This document shows positions 51,448-60,397 of a DNA stretch of 64,000 bases, one piece after another. Origin of the DNA: an uncultured Clostridia bacterium (lineage in GTDB: Bacteria; Bacillota; Clostridia; Christensenellales; Borkfalkiaceae); assembly GCA_944368155.1 (NCBI GenBank), contig CALVWW010000001.1, forward strand, positions 124,001 to 188,000, read 5' to 3'. Under the pieces are notes generated by a model. The model was not told the origin of the DNA. It saw only the letters and a program-made list of their open reading frames with translations, and ran no database searches. A program made the position numbers and the translations under genes. Within the stretch, counting starts at the first letter, position 1. The number at the start of each line of letters is the position of its first letter.

Positions 51448-52800
51448 TTACTTCGATTCCAACTCTTTATCCGTTCTCTTTTGCCGTGTAAGGAGCGCGA
51501 AAAGCACCGTCACGCCGATGACCGCAACCAAACATTCGGTAATCGGGTAGGATAACCAAACGCCCGTCACGCCAAAACACAGAGAAAGTATTAGTGCTGA
51601 CGGAATTATGACCACAAGCCCTCGGAGAAGAGAGATTATCTGCGCGGGCAATGCTTTTGCCGTCGAAGTAAAATAAACACATAGAATTACATTGAAGCCG
51701 AGGAAAAGTATCGCGGTAAAATATATCCGCATACCTTCGGCAGCCATAGACGTAAGCTGGGGCTGGTTTTCGCTGTTAAATATATCGGCTATAGGTTCCG
51801 CAAAAAAGAATATAACAATATATACTATCAGCGCAAAAATTGCCGATGCTGTCAAAGCGCATATAAAATATGCTTTGCCCTTGCCGTTCTCGCCCTCGCC
51901 GTGCGCGTGACTTATGAGCGGCTGCACGCCCTGCGATATGCCGGTGAACACAGACGCAACGACAAGCGAAATATTTGCTACAATTCCGTACGCCGCCACT
52001 CCGGTATTCCCGTTGATTCCGAGCATTATATAATTAAAAACCAGTACCACCACCGCGGAAGACAGCTGTTCAACAAACGAAGGAAGACCGAGTGCAAAAC
52101 CTGAACCTATTTCCCGAACGTCGGGTTTCTGTTTTTGCAGCCTGAAATTATTTTTACGTCGGATAATATGAATGCAAGAGACGCAGATACCTATTACCGG
52201 TGCAAACCCCGTTGCAAGTATCGCTCCGAACATCCCCATATTGCAGGGGAATATAAACACCCAGTCGAGAAGAATATTCATAAGGCTTCCGCTCACAGTG
52301 GTAAACATTGCAAGCTTGGGAGCGCCGTCATTGCGCACAAAACACGCAAGTATATTATTGAATATAAATGCAGGTGAAAACAGCATCAGCACCTTGAGGT
52401 AAATATTGGTGAGCCCCAGAGTGCTCTCATCGGCGCCAAGCAACACTGAGATTTCTTCCGACAAAAAAGCGCCGAGGAGCATAAATATTACTGAAAACAG
52501 CACTCCGGGATATACAATATTTGTAAATACGGCATCCGCCTTGTCATGCTCCCCCCTGCTCCTGTACACAGAAAATTTTGTGGCGCCGCCCATGCCGAGC
52601 ATAAGTCCCGAACCATGGATTATACTGAACACCGGCAACGCAATGTTGAGCGCAGAAAGACCGTTTACCCCCATACCCTTTGAAACAAAAAATGTATCAG
52701 CAAGTATATAACATGAATTGGCAATCATAGCAAACACGCTGAACGGCACATATCTGAAAAATTCTTTAAGTACGGGTTTACTCAACTCCACAGATTTCAT
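51448..52800 (-). CDS. MATE-family multidrug efflux transporter
   Basis: Twelve-helix cation-coupled exporter of 450 residues with the two-fold MATE repeat: first half from PVLKEFFRYVPFSVFAMIAN, second half from GLPSFVEQLSSAVVVLVFNY. Segments such as GVNGLSALNIALPVFSIIHG and MGGATKFSVYRSRGEHDKA are typical of the DinF/MepA-like branch. ATG 52800 has GGAG 7 nt upstream; a TTG two codons earlier is not preferred. It has its own promoter and leader and is not co-transcribed with the ABC pair, whose promoter lies just beyond its 3' end. Confidence 0.94.
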   Translation of the reverse strand: MKSVELSKPVLKEFFRYVPFSVFAMIANSCYILADTFFVSKGMGVNGLSALNIALPVFSIIHGSGLMLGMGGATKFSVYRSRGEHDKADAVFTNIVYPGVLFSVIFMLLGAFLSEEISVLLGADESTLGLTNIYLKVLMLFSPAFIFNNILACFVRNDGAPKLAMFTTVSGSLMNILLDWVFIFPCNMGMFGAILATGFAPVIGICVSCIHIIRRKNNFRLQKQKPDVREIGSGFALGLPSFVEQLSSAVVVLVFNYIMLGINGNTGVAAYGIVANISLVVASVFTGISQGVQPLISHAHGEGENGKGKAYFICALTASAIFALIVYIVIFFFAEPIADIFNSENQPQLTSMAAEGMRIYFTAILFLGFNVILCVYFTSTAKALPAQIISLLRGLVVIIPSALILSLCFGVTGVWLSYPITECLVAVIGVTVLFALLTRQKRTDKELESK

Positions 52801-52924
52801 AACCAAACTCCAAACCGCAAGCCCGGGACAAAATAAAAGGCGCCCTGCAATCTTCCGCTCTACTAAGGCCTAAAGATGCGGAAGGCTTGGCGCTGAATTT
52901 ACCCGGCGGCAAATTGATGTTGTA
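52801..52924 (-). promoter_or_regulatory. Structured leader of the MATE gene with internal terminator
   Basis: Leader of about 124 nt. The 5' part TTTGCCGCCGGG is similar in position and start to the TTTGCCGGAG of the ABC leader. The terminator hairpin follows, and the 3' part CCCGGG...GCGG can pair back to CCGCCGGG, enclosing the hairpin. No known riboswitch class was recognised. Confidence 0.65.
52830..52893 (-). terminator. Attenuator terminator in the MATE leader
   Basis: Inner stem CTTCCGC/GCGGAAG (52884-52878 with 52858-52852, minus strand) and outer stem GCGCC/GGCGC (52893-52889 with 52843-52839), followed by TTTTATTTT on the minus strand (52838-52830). Confidence 0.78.
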
Positions 52925-52930
52925 TGAATG

Positions 52931-52960
52931 ATATTAGCAAATAATGGCTCTCCCTGTCAA
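52931..52960 (-). promoter_or_regulatory. Promoter of the MATE gene
   Basis: Minus strand TTGACA (52960-52955), 18-nt spacer, TAATAT (52936-52931). Confidence 0.8.
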
Positions 52961-53013
52961 CTGTTTTGAATAAACAATGTGTGCTGTCGTTAAAATTTTA
53001 AGATTTAAGCAAA

Positions 53014-53042
53014 TTGTTATATGAACTGATTAATATTATAAT
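53014..53042 (+). promoter_or_regulatory. Promoter of the serine recombinase gene
   Basis: TTGTTA (53014-53019), 17-nt spacer, TATAAT (53037-53042), about 50 nt before the ATG. Confidence 0.78.
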
Positions 53043-53094
53043 GGCGCTCAGGCACCGTTTGGTGTTATTCTCTTTGAAAAAAGGAGATTTATAC

Positions 53095-53706
53095 ATGGCG
53101 ACATACGGATATGCGCGCGTTTCCTCACGCGACCAGAAACTTTCGCGCCAACTTGAGGCATTCAGACAATTCGGCATAGAGAAAAAATACATATACTGCG
53201 ACAAAAAAAGCGGTAAAAATTTTTCTCGTGAAGGTTATCTTAAAATGTTCAGAAAGCTGAAAAAAGGCGACCTTATAGTTATAAAATCTATTGACAGATT
53301 GGGCAGAAACTATAATATGATAACCGAAGAATGGAACAACATAGTAAACGTTGCCGGAGCAGACATTCTCGTGCTGGACATGCCTCTTTTGGACACAAGG
53401 AGTTCAGATGAGAGTCTTTTGGGCAGATTTATATCAGACATAGTACTTCAGATACTGTCCTTCGTTGCCGAAAATGAGCGTGAAAACATCAGGTCAAGGC
53501 AGGCTGAGGGAATTATGCTTGCCAAGGCACGCGGCGTAAGATTCGGCCGGCCTCCCGTCGAATATTCAGCAACAGAAGTCGAAATTTTCACAGAATTCAA
53601 AAACTGCAACATATCGTTAAAGGAGGCGCTTTTACGTTCGGGATTAAAGCAGTCAAACTTCTACTATCATCTTAATAAATTCAAGAACAACTTTTCGGAA
53701 CAATAA
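53095..53706 (+). CDS. Small serine recombinase (resolvase/invertase family)
   Basis: Site-specific recombinase of 203 residues. Catalytic Ser10 is in YARVSSRDQ; further active-site arginines appear in SIDRLGRNY and ENERENIRSRQAEG, and the long E helix precedes a short helix-turn-helix DNA-binding end (SLKEALLRSGLKQSNFYYH). ATG 53095 has GGAG upstream. Size and layout fit Tn3-type resolvases or Hin-type invertases. No transposase, inverted repeats or other mobile-element genes were found around it, so its target is unknown. The recurrent motif occurs inside the gene at 53439-53447. Confidence 0.92.
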   Translation: MATYGYARVSSRDQKLSRQLEAFRQFGIEKKYIYCDKKSGKNFSREGYLKMFRKLKKGDLIVIKSIDRLGRNYNMITEEWNNIVNVAGADILVLDMPLLDTRSSDESLLGRFISDIVLQILSFVAENERENIRSRQAEGIMLAKARGVRFGRPPVEYSATEVEIFTEFKNCNISLKEALLRSGLKQSNFYYHLNKFKNNFSEQ

Positions 53707-53726
53707 TATTCTCAACGCACGAAAGA

Positions 53727-53750
53727 GCCGCGCAGATTAATCTGCGCGGC
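53727..53750. terminator. Perfect 24-bp palindrome between convergent genes
   Basis: GCCGCGCAGATT followed directly by AATCTGCGCGGC. Between the recombinase and the cysteine-motif gene; may act as a two-way terminator, though T runs on both sides are weak. A recombinase or regulator site is an alternative. Confidence 0.55.
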
Positions 53751-53772
53751 AAATATGTTTATAAACTACCAG

Positions 53773-54384
53773 TCAGATATCCTTGACCCTGCGTCTGGCG
53801 ACTCCTATCCTGAATGAACGGGGCTTGCTTTCTTTAGTTTCATTATCCTCTGCGACTATTTCATTTTTTTCTGTCCCGTCCGCTTCAAGCACCTGAGTGA
53901 GCGCTTCGTCCCAGCGAGGAACATTGATTATAAGTTCGCCGCCCTCCTGCGCAACGAGAGCTTTTGTCGAAAAATTTTCGGCCGTCTTAAGTCTTAAATA
54001 TGCCTGTCCGCAGGGGAACGGCTGAGATTTATCGCACACAGCGCAGAAAGGCGCATAACGGCCGCACAAGTCAACCCCCAAGCCCTCGCTTGCAAGATAT
54101 TTATCGACATCTGCAACCGCCTGGACTACGCGGGCGTCGTCAGCGCCGGTCGAATCAAGGAACGGACATATAAAAGCCATGCGCTCGCTTATGCGGTAGG
54201 CTGTTGAACAAGGATTGGGCACCCATTTTTCACACACGCTGCAAAACGGAGCATAGTTGCCGCACAGGTCATAACCTAACTGTTCGCAGGCAACATACTT
54301 ATCAACTTCGATTATATGCTGCATGATGTATGCATCGTAACACAGGGCATCCGCTAATTTGAGCGGTTTATTTTTATCCCACAT
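53773..54384 (-). CDS. Uncharacterised protein with tandem cysteine motifs
   Basis: A 203-residue soluble protein I do not recognise. Two copies of a motif of about 37 residues occur at 27-63 and 93-129: VDKY, then CGxYAPFCxVC and PC. Each has four cysteines with identical spacing C-x6-C-x2-C-x7-C (41/48/51/59 and 107/114/117/125), which suggests two metal sites. The tail (after 150) is acidic then basic (KPRSFRIGVARRRVKD). No signal peptide or membrane helix. GGGAGGAAA precedes the ATG. Neighbours, a recombinase and sugar kinases, give no firm clue. Confidence 0.75.
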   Translation of the reverse strand: MWDKNKPLKLADALCYDAYIMQHIIEVDKYVACEQLGYDLCGNYAPFCSVCEKWVPNPCSTAYRISERMAFICPFLDSTGADDARVVQAVADVDKYLASEGLGVDLCGRYAPFCAVCDKSQPFPCGQAYLRLKTAENFSTKALVAQEGGELIINVPRWDEALTQVLEADGTEKNEIVAEDNETKESKPRSFRIGVARRRVKDI

Positions 54385-54464
54385 AAAGTTTCCTCCCGCT
54401 ACATTTCAAGGCCCGAATTAAGCCGGCTGAATAGAAAACGCAAAATTACGCAGGTTAAACTTTT

Positions 54465-55388
54465 TCAGATTCTGCTTACTTCAAGACCGCCGAGTATCTC
54501 CTCATACTTTTCACGCTTGAAAGTTATGCTGTCGGGCGTGGTAACGGCCGCAGTGCCGCCTGCAACGCCGCAACGGAGAATGTCTTCAAGAGAGCCGCCC
54601 TTGGCAAGCGCAAACGTGGCCGCCGCGACCATGCCGTCTCCGGCGCCTATAGTTGAATTCATTGCAACATTTATACTCTTACAGTAAAAGCTGTCGTTGC
54701 CATCGGTTATTATAGCGCCCTCTTTGCCTAGAGAGAGCAAGACGCGCTCGGCACCGCGCTTTAATAGTTCGCGGCAGCCAAACAACATCTCCTCCTTGCT
54801 GTTTATAGAGAGTTTGAGTGTGCTTTGCAACTCCTGGAGATTGGGTTTGACCATATCAACGCCGCATTTAAGCGCCTCAAACAGCCTTTCGCCGGAGGTA
54901 TCGACTATCTTCCTTACTCCGGAAGGTACCGCACGCAAGATGTCGCCGTAATAGGAAGGCGGCATACCTTTTGCCAGTCCGCCGGACAGCACGACCGCCT
55001 CGCTATGCGACGAAAGTTCGTTGACGCGGGCAATAAGCTCAGCCTTCTTTTCGTCACTTACCTCGGGGCTTATATCATCTACCTCTGTAAGCATCGACTT
55101 ATTGTCGACAAATTTATAATTTTCTCTAACACGGCCGGGGCACCACACGAATCTGTAGGGAACCCCCTCGTAATGCAGCTCCTGTTCAAATAGCCTTCCG
55201 TTGCCTTCATACATAAAACCGGTTGCCTGCACCTCGGCTCCCAGCCTCTTAAGGCCGCGGGCAACATTTATCGCCTTACCCGTAAAATATATTCGTTTAT
55301 TGAGAATTTTATTGGTTTTGCCCACGCTCAAACTGTCAACTTCCATGTTGACATCAATGCACGGGCTAAGGCAGATACTTAATATCAT
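54465..55388 (-). CDS. PfkB-family sugar kinase (1-phosphofructokinase/tagatose-6-phosphate kinase type)
   Basis: Ribokinase-fold kinase of 307 residues, similar to FruK/LacC: N-terminal SICLSPCIDVNMEVDSL, GKAINVARGLKRLG near 37, and the C-terminal anion hole and catalytic base in STIGAGDGMVAAATFALAKG. It phosphorylates fructose-1-phosphate or tagatose-6-phosphate to the bisphosphate. The usual GKGINVA reads GKAINVA and GAGDS reads GAGDG, minor departures. Starts at ATG 55388 with GGAG upstream, 56 nt after pfkA, with which it is probably co-transcribed. No phosphotransferase-system genes are nearby to fix the substrate. Confidence 0.87.
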   Translation of the reverse strand: MILSICLSPCIDVNMEVDSLSVGKTNKILNKRIYFTGKAINVARGLKRLGAEVQATGFMYEGNGRLFEQELHYEGVPYRFVWCPGRVRENYKFVDNKSMLTEVDDISPEVSDEKKAELIARVNELSSHSEAVVLSGGLAKGMPPSYYGDILRAVPSGVRKIVDTSGERLFEALKCGVDMVKPNLQELQSTLKLSINSKEEMLFGCRELLKRGAERVLLSLGKEGAIITDGNDSFYCKSINVAMNSTIGAGDGMVAAATFALAKGGSLEDILRCGVAGGTAAVTTPDSITFKREKYEEILGGLEVSRI

Positions 55389-55444
55389 TGCATTCTCCGG
55401 CAGCTATGTTGATAATTTAAACAATCTGGACGATTGAAATAAAA

Positions 55445-56407
55445 TTACATGGATATCATCTGAAGCGTCTCGTAAAGCTCGTAATTGAACTTCTTCTTCA
55501 TATTGACCGCTTCGATAATGTCCATATCGATTATCTCATTTTTATGGATGCCGACAACCCTGTTGCCGATACCGTCGTTGAGCAGACGAACCGCTTTGTT
55601 GCCGAACTGGGCGGCAAGCATTCTGTCGGCCATAGAGGGCGAACCGCCGCGCTGAATGTGGCCTATCGTTGTGGGACGGACGGAATACGTCGTTATGGAC
55701 TGAAGCTGTTTCGCAAACTCCTCCGCGGTGCAGACGCCCTCAGCTACAACAACTATGTTGGAATGTTTACCGTTTGCACGCGAACGGTTTATTTTCATAA
55801 CAATATCGTCGAGGTCGAATACAACTTCAGGCACAACGATTATTTCCGCGCCGCTCGCAATGCCGGCGTAAAGCGCAATATCGCCGCAACGCCTGCCCAT
55901 TACTTCAACGACAGAAATTCTCTCATGCGACGTCATAGTATCGCGCAACTTATTTATTACGTCGATGCAGGTATTTACAGCAGTATCGAAACCAAGTGTG
56001 TAGTCGGTATATTCAAGGTCGTTATCAATTGTGCCCGGTATACCTATCGTGGGGATGCCGTACTCTTCAGAGAGACATTTTGCGCCTCTGAAAGAGCCGT
56101 CGCCGCCTATTACGACAAGGCCTTCGATTCCGCGGGCTTCAAGCGTGCGCACCGCTTTTTTCTGGCCCTCTTTAGTCAGCATCTCAAGGCACCTTGCCGT
56201 GCGAAGTTTTGTTCCGCCACGCTGCACAATATCTGAAACGGAGCGCATATCCATGGAAATCATCTCATCGTCGATGAGCCCCTGATAACCGCGCTCTATG
56301 CCATACACCTCGATGCCGAAATAGAGCGCGCTGCGCACTACCGCCCTTATGCAGGCGTTCATGCCGGGAGCGTCGCCACCGCTTGTGAGCAAGCCTATTC
56401 TCTTCAT
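55445..56407 (-). CDS. pfkA: ATP-dependent 6-phosphofructokinase
   Basis: Glycolytic enzyme phosphorylating fructose-6-phosphate, 320 residues as usual. ATP site TSGGDAPGMNACIRAVVR and GGDGSFRGAKCLSEE; catalytic aspartate in GIPGTIDNDLEYTDYTLGFDTA; substrate-binding VVEVMGRRCGDIALYAGIA; GHIQRGGSPSMADR. Glycine at the GGDG position fits an ATP-dependent enzyme. Promoter at 56527-56555. Follows dnaE as in many Clostridia. Confidence 0.97.
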   Translation of the reverse strand: MKRIGLLTSGGDAPGMNACIRAVVRSALYFGIEVYGIERGYQGLIDDEMISMDMRSVSDIVQRGGTKLRTARCLEMLTKEGQKKAVRTLEARGIEGLVVIGGDGSFRGAKCLSEEYGIPTIGIPGTIDNDLEYTDYTLGFDTAVNTCIDVINKLRDTMTSHERISVVEVMGRRCGDIALYAGIASGAEIIVVPEVVFDLDDIVMKINRSRANGKHSNIVVVAEGVCTAEEFAKQLQSITTYSVRPTTIGHIQRGGSPSMADRMLAAQFGNKAVRLLNDGIGNRVVGIHKNEIIDMDIIEAVNMKKKFNYELYETLQMISM

Positions 56408-56526
56408 AAAAACCTCCGCTGAAAAAATAAGTATCTTTTATTTTCCCGAGCGCGCCGCGCGGCACAGCCGCAAGCCCCCTTATGCATTTAAAAAAGGCGC
56501 ACCTCACATCATCATTCCAGTTATAT

Positions 56527-56555
56527 ATTATAACAAAAGTCTGAAAAAATTTCAA
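56527..56555 (-). promoter_or_regulatory. Promoter of pfkA
   Basis: Minus strand TTGAAA (56555-56550), 17-nt spacer, TATAAT (56532-56527), giving a leader of about 110 nt that includes a GC-rich palindromic GCGCGCCGCGCGGC-like stretch around 56450. The rest of 56408-56702 holds only the dnaE terminator. Confidence 0.8.
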
Positions 56556-56581
56556 TAGATTTTTTAAAATAAACAAGAAAA

Positions 56582-56626
56582 TATAAAAACGCGTGCAAAA
56601 CGGCGTTTTTATGCCGTTTTGCACGC
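56582..56626 (-). terminator. dnaE terminator
   Basis: Perfect 14-bp stem GCGTGCAAAACGGC (56591-56604)/GCCGTTTTGCACGC (56613-56626), followed on the minus strand by GTTTTTATATTTT. Confidence 0.92.
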
Positions 56627-56702
56627 TTTACAAGCGATTTATCTGTAAATAACGCTCGCTATAGGGTAAAACAAATATATTTTACAAATATTTTACAGCC
56701 CG

Positions 56703-59700
56703 TTACACAAGTTTTACATCCGCTTCATCGAGGAAAGTGCTCAGTTCGGCAAGCAATCCGCGGCAATAATTTATTCCACCTCCGAGACGGAACTTTTTAT
56801 CACCGCGCTTTATGGCGCAGTCGGTATCGCCTTCATAATTGCCGAGCATTGCAACCAATTCTTCGAAATCGTTGTCTGAAAGGCGGGAGGCATTCAGCCA
56901 AAGAATATCCCTCTTCTTCTTTTGTTCTTTCGACGACCCGGATTTTTCACCGTCTGCCGCATTGAATTCCGCTATCGCATCGATTATTATAGTCGGCTCT
57001 TTGCCGTTTTCAAGGTCAAGCTTTCCGCTCACGCGCACAATCTTGTCGTTGGCAATGAGACTTCTGTATTTATCATACATGGCAGGGAATGCCAGGCACT
57101 CGACGCTGCCGTAGATATCTTCCAGAGTTACAAACGCCATATGTGCGCCCGTACGTTTGGTAACAGTCCGCTTAAAAGCTGTTATAACGCCGCCCATCGC
57201 TATATGCATGCCGTTTTTAACCGAATTATAAGTGCGCTCTCCGTCGTCATCCTCGGTATAGTCGTCGAGCATGCCGCAATTGAAATTGCAATCGGAAAAA
57301 CTATTCATATATTTTTCAAAAGGATGGCCGCTTACGTATACGCCCAGCACCTCCTTTTCCCTGGCAAGCTTCTCATTAAGTTCGTATTCGGGGACATCGG
57401 GGTAGTTGACCGTAAGCTTTTCCTCGGCAATGAAATCACCGAAAAGGCTCATCTGCGCGCTGCTCTTCTGCTTAGCTATGCCTACAGCGCGCTGATAGAG
57501 CGAATCGTAAACCAAAATGAGCTGCGAGCGGTGCACATTCATCGAATCAAACGCCCCTGCATAAATGAGGCCTTCAATCATGCGCTTATTCAGCAACGTT
57601 GCACAGCGCGAAATAAAGTCGGGAAAATCTTCAAAAAGTCCGTTCTTTTCACGCTCGCGGATGACAAGGTCGATTGCCGCCTGACCTGTGCCCTTGAGTG
57701 CCGAAAGACCGAAACGCACGCCGTCGTTTTCAACAGAGAAAACTGTCTTTGAACGGTTGATATCGGGAGGGAATACCTTTAATCCCTTATCTTTGAGATA
57801 CAACACATACTTGGTTATCTCATCTATTTTATTCAATCTGTTGTTTAAAAGGGCGCAGATAAACTCTTTAATGTAGTACTTTTTAAGCCACGCCGTCTGA
57901 TACGCGAGAGTTGCATAAGCCGCCGCATGCGACTTATTGAACGCATACGAGGCAAAACCCTCCATATCGGCAAAAATCTTGGCCGCGACTTCGGCCGAAA
58001 TCCCGTTCTTTACACAGCCGTCAATATGCGAGCCGTTTACGTCGCTGGTGCCGCCGTATATAAATTTATCTTTCTGGGCAAGCAACGTCTTTTTATCCTT
58101 CTTACCCATCGCGCGGCGAACCAGGTCCGCCTCACCGAGAGAGAAACCGGCAAGATACTGAAATATCTGCATTACCTGTTCCTGATAGACGGGTATACCG
58201 TACGTTACCTTTAAAATCTTCTCCTCCTGCGGACAGTCATAAGTGATTGACTCTAAACCGTGCTTTCTGTTGCAGAACGAGTCGATAAACTTCATCGGCC
58301 CAGGGCGATAGAGCGAAACGCCGGCTATAAGGTCCTCAAGCGTATCAGGCCTGAGTTGCCGCATGAACTTCTTCATGCCGCCCGCTTCAAGCTGGAACAC
58401 GCCGTCGGTATCGCCCTCGGATATGAGCTCATATGCACCCGAATCAGTATAACCGATTTCATTGAAATCTATGTCCCTGCCGTAATTTTCCTTGATATAG
58501 TCGAGGCATTTCTTTATATCGGTCAGGGTGACGAGCGCAAGGAAGTCCATTTTGAGCATTCCGAGCGCCTCTATTTCCTTAGCGACGAACTGGGTGGTAA
58601 TGTCCTCCCCATTGCGCGAAAGCGGAACGTTGTCGGCAATCTTTTTACGGCAGATGACTACGCCGGCGGCATGCATTCCAGTTTGCCTCGGCATACCCTC
58701 TATTTTCAGAGCCATGTCGATTACGGCATGAAGAGTGGCGTCCGTTTCATACATATCGCAGAACTCCGCATTGCGCGCGAGCTGAAGCTCGTTTAGCTTA
58801 TCTGCAATTGAGGCTCGCTTATCCTCGTCCTCTTCCGCCAGCATTTTCTTCTTTGTCTTTTCGATATTCAGGCCGAGCAAATCGCTTATCGAGGTCTTGC
58901 CGTCCATTATCTTTGTCAGTCTGTCAGTTTCAGAATAGGGTACATTCATAACCCTGCCGACGTCTTTGATGGAGTTCTTTGCCGCCATAGTACCGAATGT
59001 TACTATCTGGCACACGTTCTCGGGATGGTATTTTTTACGCACATACTCTATCGTTTCGCTGCGCCTGTCAGTGCAGAAATCGATATCGAAGTCGGGCATC
59101 GAAACTCGGTCGGGATTAAGAAACCTTTCAAACAGCAAGTCGTACTGAAGAGGCTCGACATCGGTTATCCCGATTGAATAAGCGACAATCGAGCTTACGC
59201 CTGAGCCCCTGCCGGGCCCCACCGGTATGCCCTGTTCGCGCGACCAGTTGATAAAGTCCCACACTATCAGATAATACTCCGCATATCCCATAGAGCAGAT
59301 AACTTTGAGCTCGTAGTCGGCGCGCTCTCGCTCACGCTCGGTAACCGTGCCATAGCGGCGCCTGAGCCCCTCGTCGGTGAGTTTGCGGAGATACTCTTCA
59401 GGCGTACTGCCGTCGGGCGGCTCATATCCGGGAATGAGCGTTTTATCTCTTATAGGATAGCCCTTTTTATCGAGATTGAACGCAGGCTCTGTTACTTTAT
59501 CTGCAATGACGCGCGTATTTGAGATTGCCCGCGGCAAATTGGGGAAAAGGTCAGCCATCTCGTCGCCCGACTTAAAGTAAAATTCCTGCGTTTCAAACTT
59601 CATGCGCTTGGGGTCGTCGAGCGTCTTTTTCATCTGTATACACATGAGGACGTCCTGCATTTCTGCGTCCTCCCTTTTAAGGTAGTGGACGTCGTTTGTG

Positions 59701-60293
59701 GCAACAATTTCCGCTCCTATCTCATCGGCAAGTTTCACGAGCAGCGGCAGAACTCTCTTCTCCTCGTCAAGACCGTGGTTCTGAATCTCAATGTAAAAAT
59801 CATCGCCGAAAATATCTTTGAGATAGAGAGCAAGCTGCTTTGCTCCTTCGTAATCATTGTTTAAAAGCCTGTGGGGAATTCCGCCGGCAACACAAGCCGA
59901 AAGGCAGATTACGCCTTCGGAATGTTCTTTAAGCACCTTGTAGTCGATTTTCGGTTTATAATAAAACCCGTCAACGAAAGCCATGGAATCAAGCTGAACC
60001 AGATTTTTATATCCGGCCTTATTCTTTGCGAGCAGAATGAGATGCTCGGATATGTTCGACGACTTATCGTGCATATCCTTTGTGACATAAAATTCACAAC
60101 CGATTATGTACTTTATGCCGGCGACCGCAGCCTTTTCGGCAAAGTGCAGCGTGCCGTACATGTTGCCATGGTCGGTTATGGCAACGGCATTTATTCCGTT
60201 CTCCTTGCAGTAATCTATAAGGTTGTCAATTTTGCACGCCCCGTCGAGAAGCGAATATTCTGTATGAAGGTGCAGATGAACAAAATCAGTCAT
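56703..60293 (-). CDS. dnaE: DNA polymerase III alpha subunit
   Basis: Replicative polymerase of the DnaE type, 1196 residues. N-terminal PHP domain (HLHTEYSLLDGACKI, AITDHGNMYG), polymerase core with the catalytic aspartates in MPDFDIDFCTDRR, the GPGRGSGVSSIVAYSIGI loop, MGKKDKKTL, the helix-hairpin-helix region (FPDFISRC), and an OB fold in HMAFVTLEDIYGSVECLAF. Low-GC Firmicutes usually also have PolC; DnaE may act mainly in primer extension. ATG 60293 has AAGAGGA upstream. Confidence 0.97.
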   Translation of the reverse strand: MTDFVHLHLHTEYSLLDGACKIDNLIDYCKENGINAVAITDHGNMYGTLHFAEKAAVAGIKYIIGCEFYVTKDMHDKSSNISEHLILLAKNKAGYKNLVQLDSMAFVDGFYYKPKIDYKVLKEHSEGVICLSACVAGGIPHRLLNNDYEGAKQLALYLKDIFGDDFYIEIQNHGLDEEKRVLPLLVKLADEIGAEIVATNDVHYLKREDAEMQDVLMCIQMKKTLDDPKRMKFETQEFYFKSGDEMADLFPNLPRAISNTRVIADKVTEPAFNLDKKGYPIRDKTLIPGYEPPDGSTPEEYLRKLTDEGLRRRYGTVTERERERADYELKVICSMGYAEYYLIVWDFINWSREQGIPVGPGRGSGVSSIVAYSIGITDVEPLQYDLLFERFLNPDRVSMPDFDIDFCTDRRSETIEYVRKKYHPENVCQIVTFGTMAAKNSIKDVGRVMNVPYSETDRLTKIMDGKTSISDLLGLNIEKTKKKMLAEEDEDKRASIADKLNELQLARNAEFCDMYETDATLHAVIDMALKIEGMPRQTGMHAAGVVICRKKIADNVPLSRNGEDITTQFVAKEIEALGMLKMDFLALVTLTDIKKCLDYIKENYGRDIDFNEIGYTDSGAYELISEGDTDGVFQLEAGGMKKFMRQLRPDTLEDLIAGVSLYRPGPMKFIDSFCNRKHGLESITYDCPQEEKILKVTYGIPVYQEQVMQIFQYLAGFSLGEADLVRRAMGKKDKKTLLAQKDKFIYGGTSDVNGSHIDGCVKNGISAEVAAKIFADMEGFASYAFNKSHAAAYATLAYQTAWLKKYYIKEFICALLNNRLNKIDEITKYVLYLKDKGLKVFPPDINRSKTVFSVENDGVRFGLSALKGTGQAAIDLVIREREKNGLFEDFPDFISRCATLLNKRMIEGLIYAGAFDSMNVHRSQLILVYDSLYQRAVGIAKQKSSAQMSLFGDFIAEEKLTVNYPDVPEYELNEKLAREKEVLGVYVSGHPFEKYMNSFSDCNFNCGMLDDYTEDDDGERTYNSVKNGMHIAMGGVITAFKRTVTKRTGAHMAFVTLEDIYGSVECLAFPAMYDKYRSLIANDKIVRVSGKLDLENGKEPTIIIDAIAEFNAADGEKSGSSKEQKKKRDILWLNASRLSDNDFEELVAMLGNYEGDTDCAIKRGDKKFRLGGGINYCRGLLAELSTFLDEADVKLV

Positions 60294-60353
60294 TTTATCC
60301 TCTTAAAACATGCACATTACAATTAAAAGCATAAATTTAGCATTAATTTATGA

Positions 60354-60376
60354 ATTATATCACACAGAGTACTATG
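60354..60376 (-). promoter_or_regulatory. dnaE promoter overlapping the recurrent CATAGTACT motif
   Basis: Extended -10 TGA-TATAAT (60362-60354, minus strand); no strong -35. CATAGTACT (60376-60368, minus strand) lies immediately upstream, where the spacer/-35 would be, a position suitable for a regulator. Confidence 0.55.
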
Positions 60377-60397
60377 AAAAACATCAAAATAATTATT

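Noticed and set aside
52801-52910. Open frame through the MATE leader, running past the MATE start in another frame
   Set aside because: Has only a TTG start without a ribosome-binding site; the RNA hairpins explain the sequence better, so not called a gene.
53014-53094. N-terminal extension of the recombinase
   Set aside because: Overlaps the promoter; homology to serine recombinases begins at ATG 53095, which has a good ribosome-binding site.
56922-57752. 276-codon plus-strand frame inside dnaE
   Set aside because: Antisense to conserved dnaE C-terminal half; starts on a non-ATG codon without Shine-Dalgarno.
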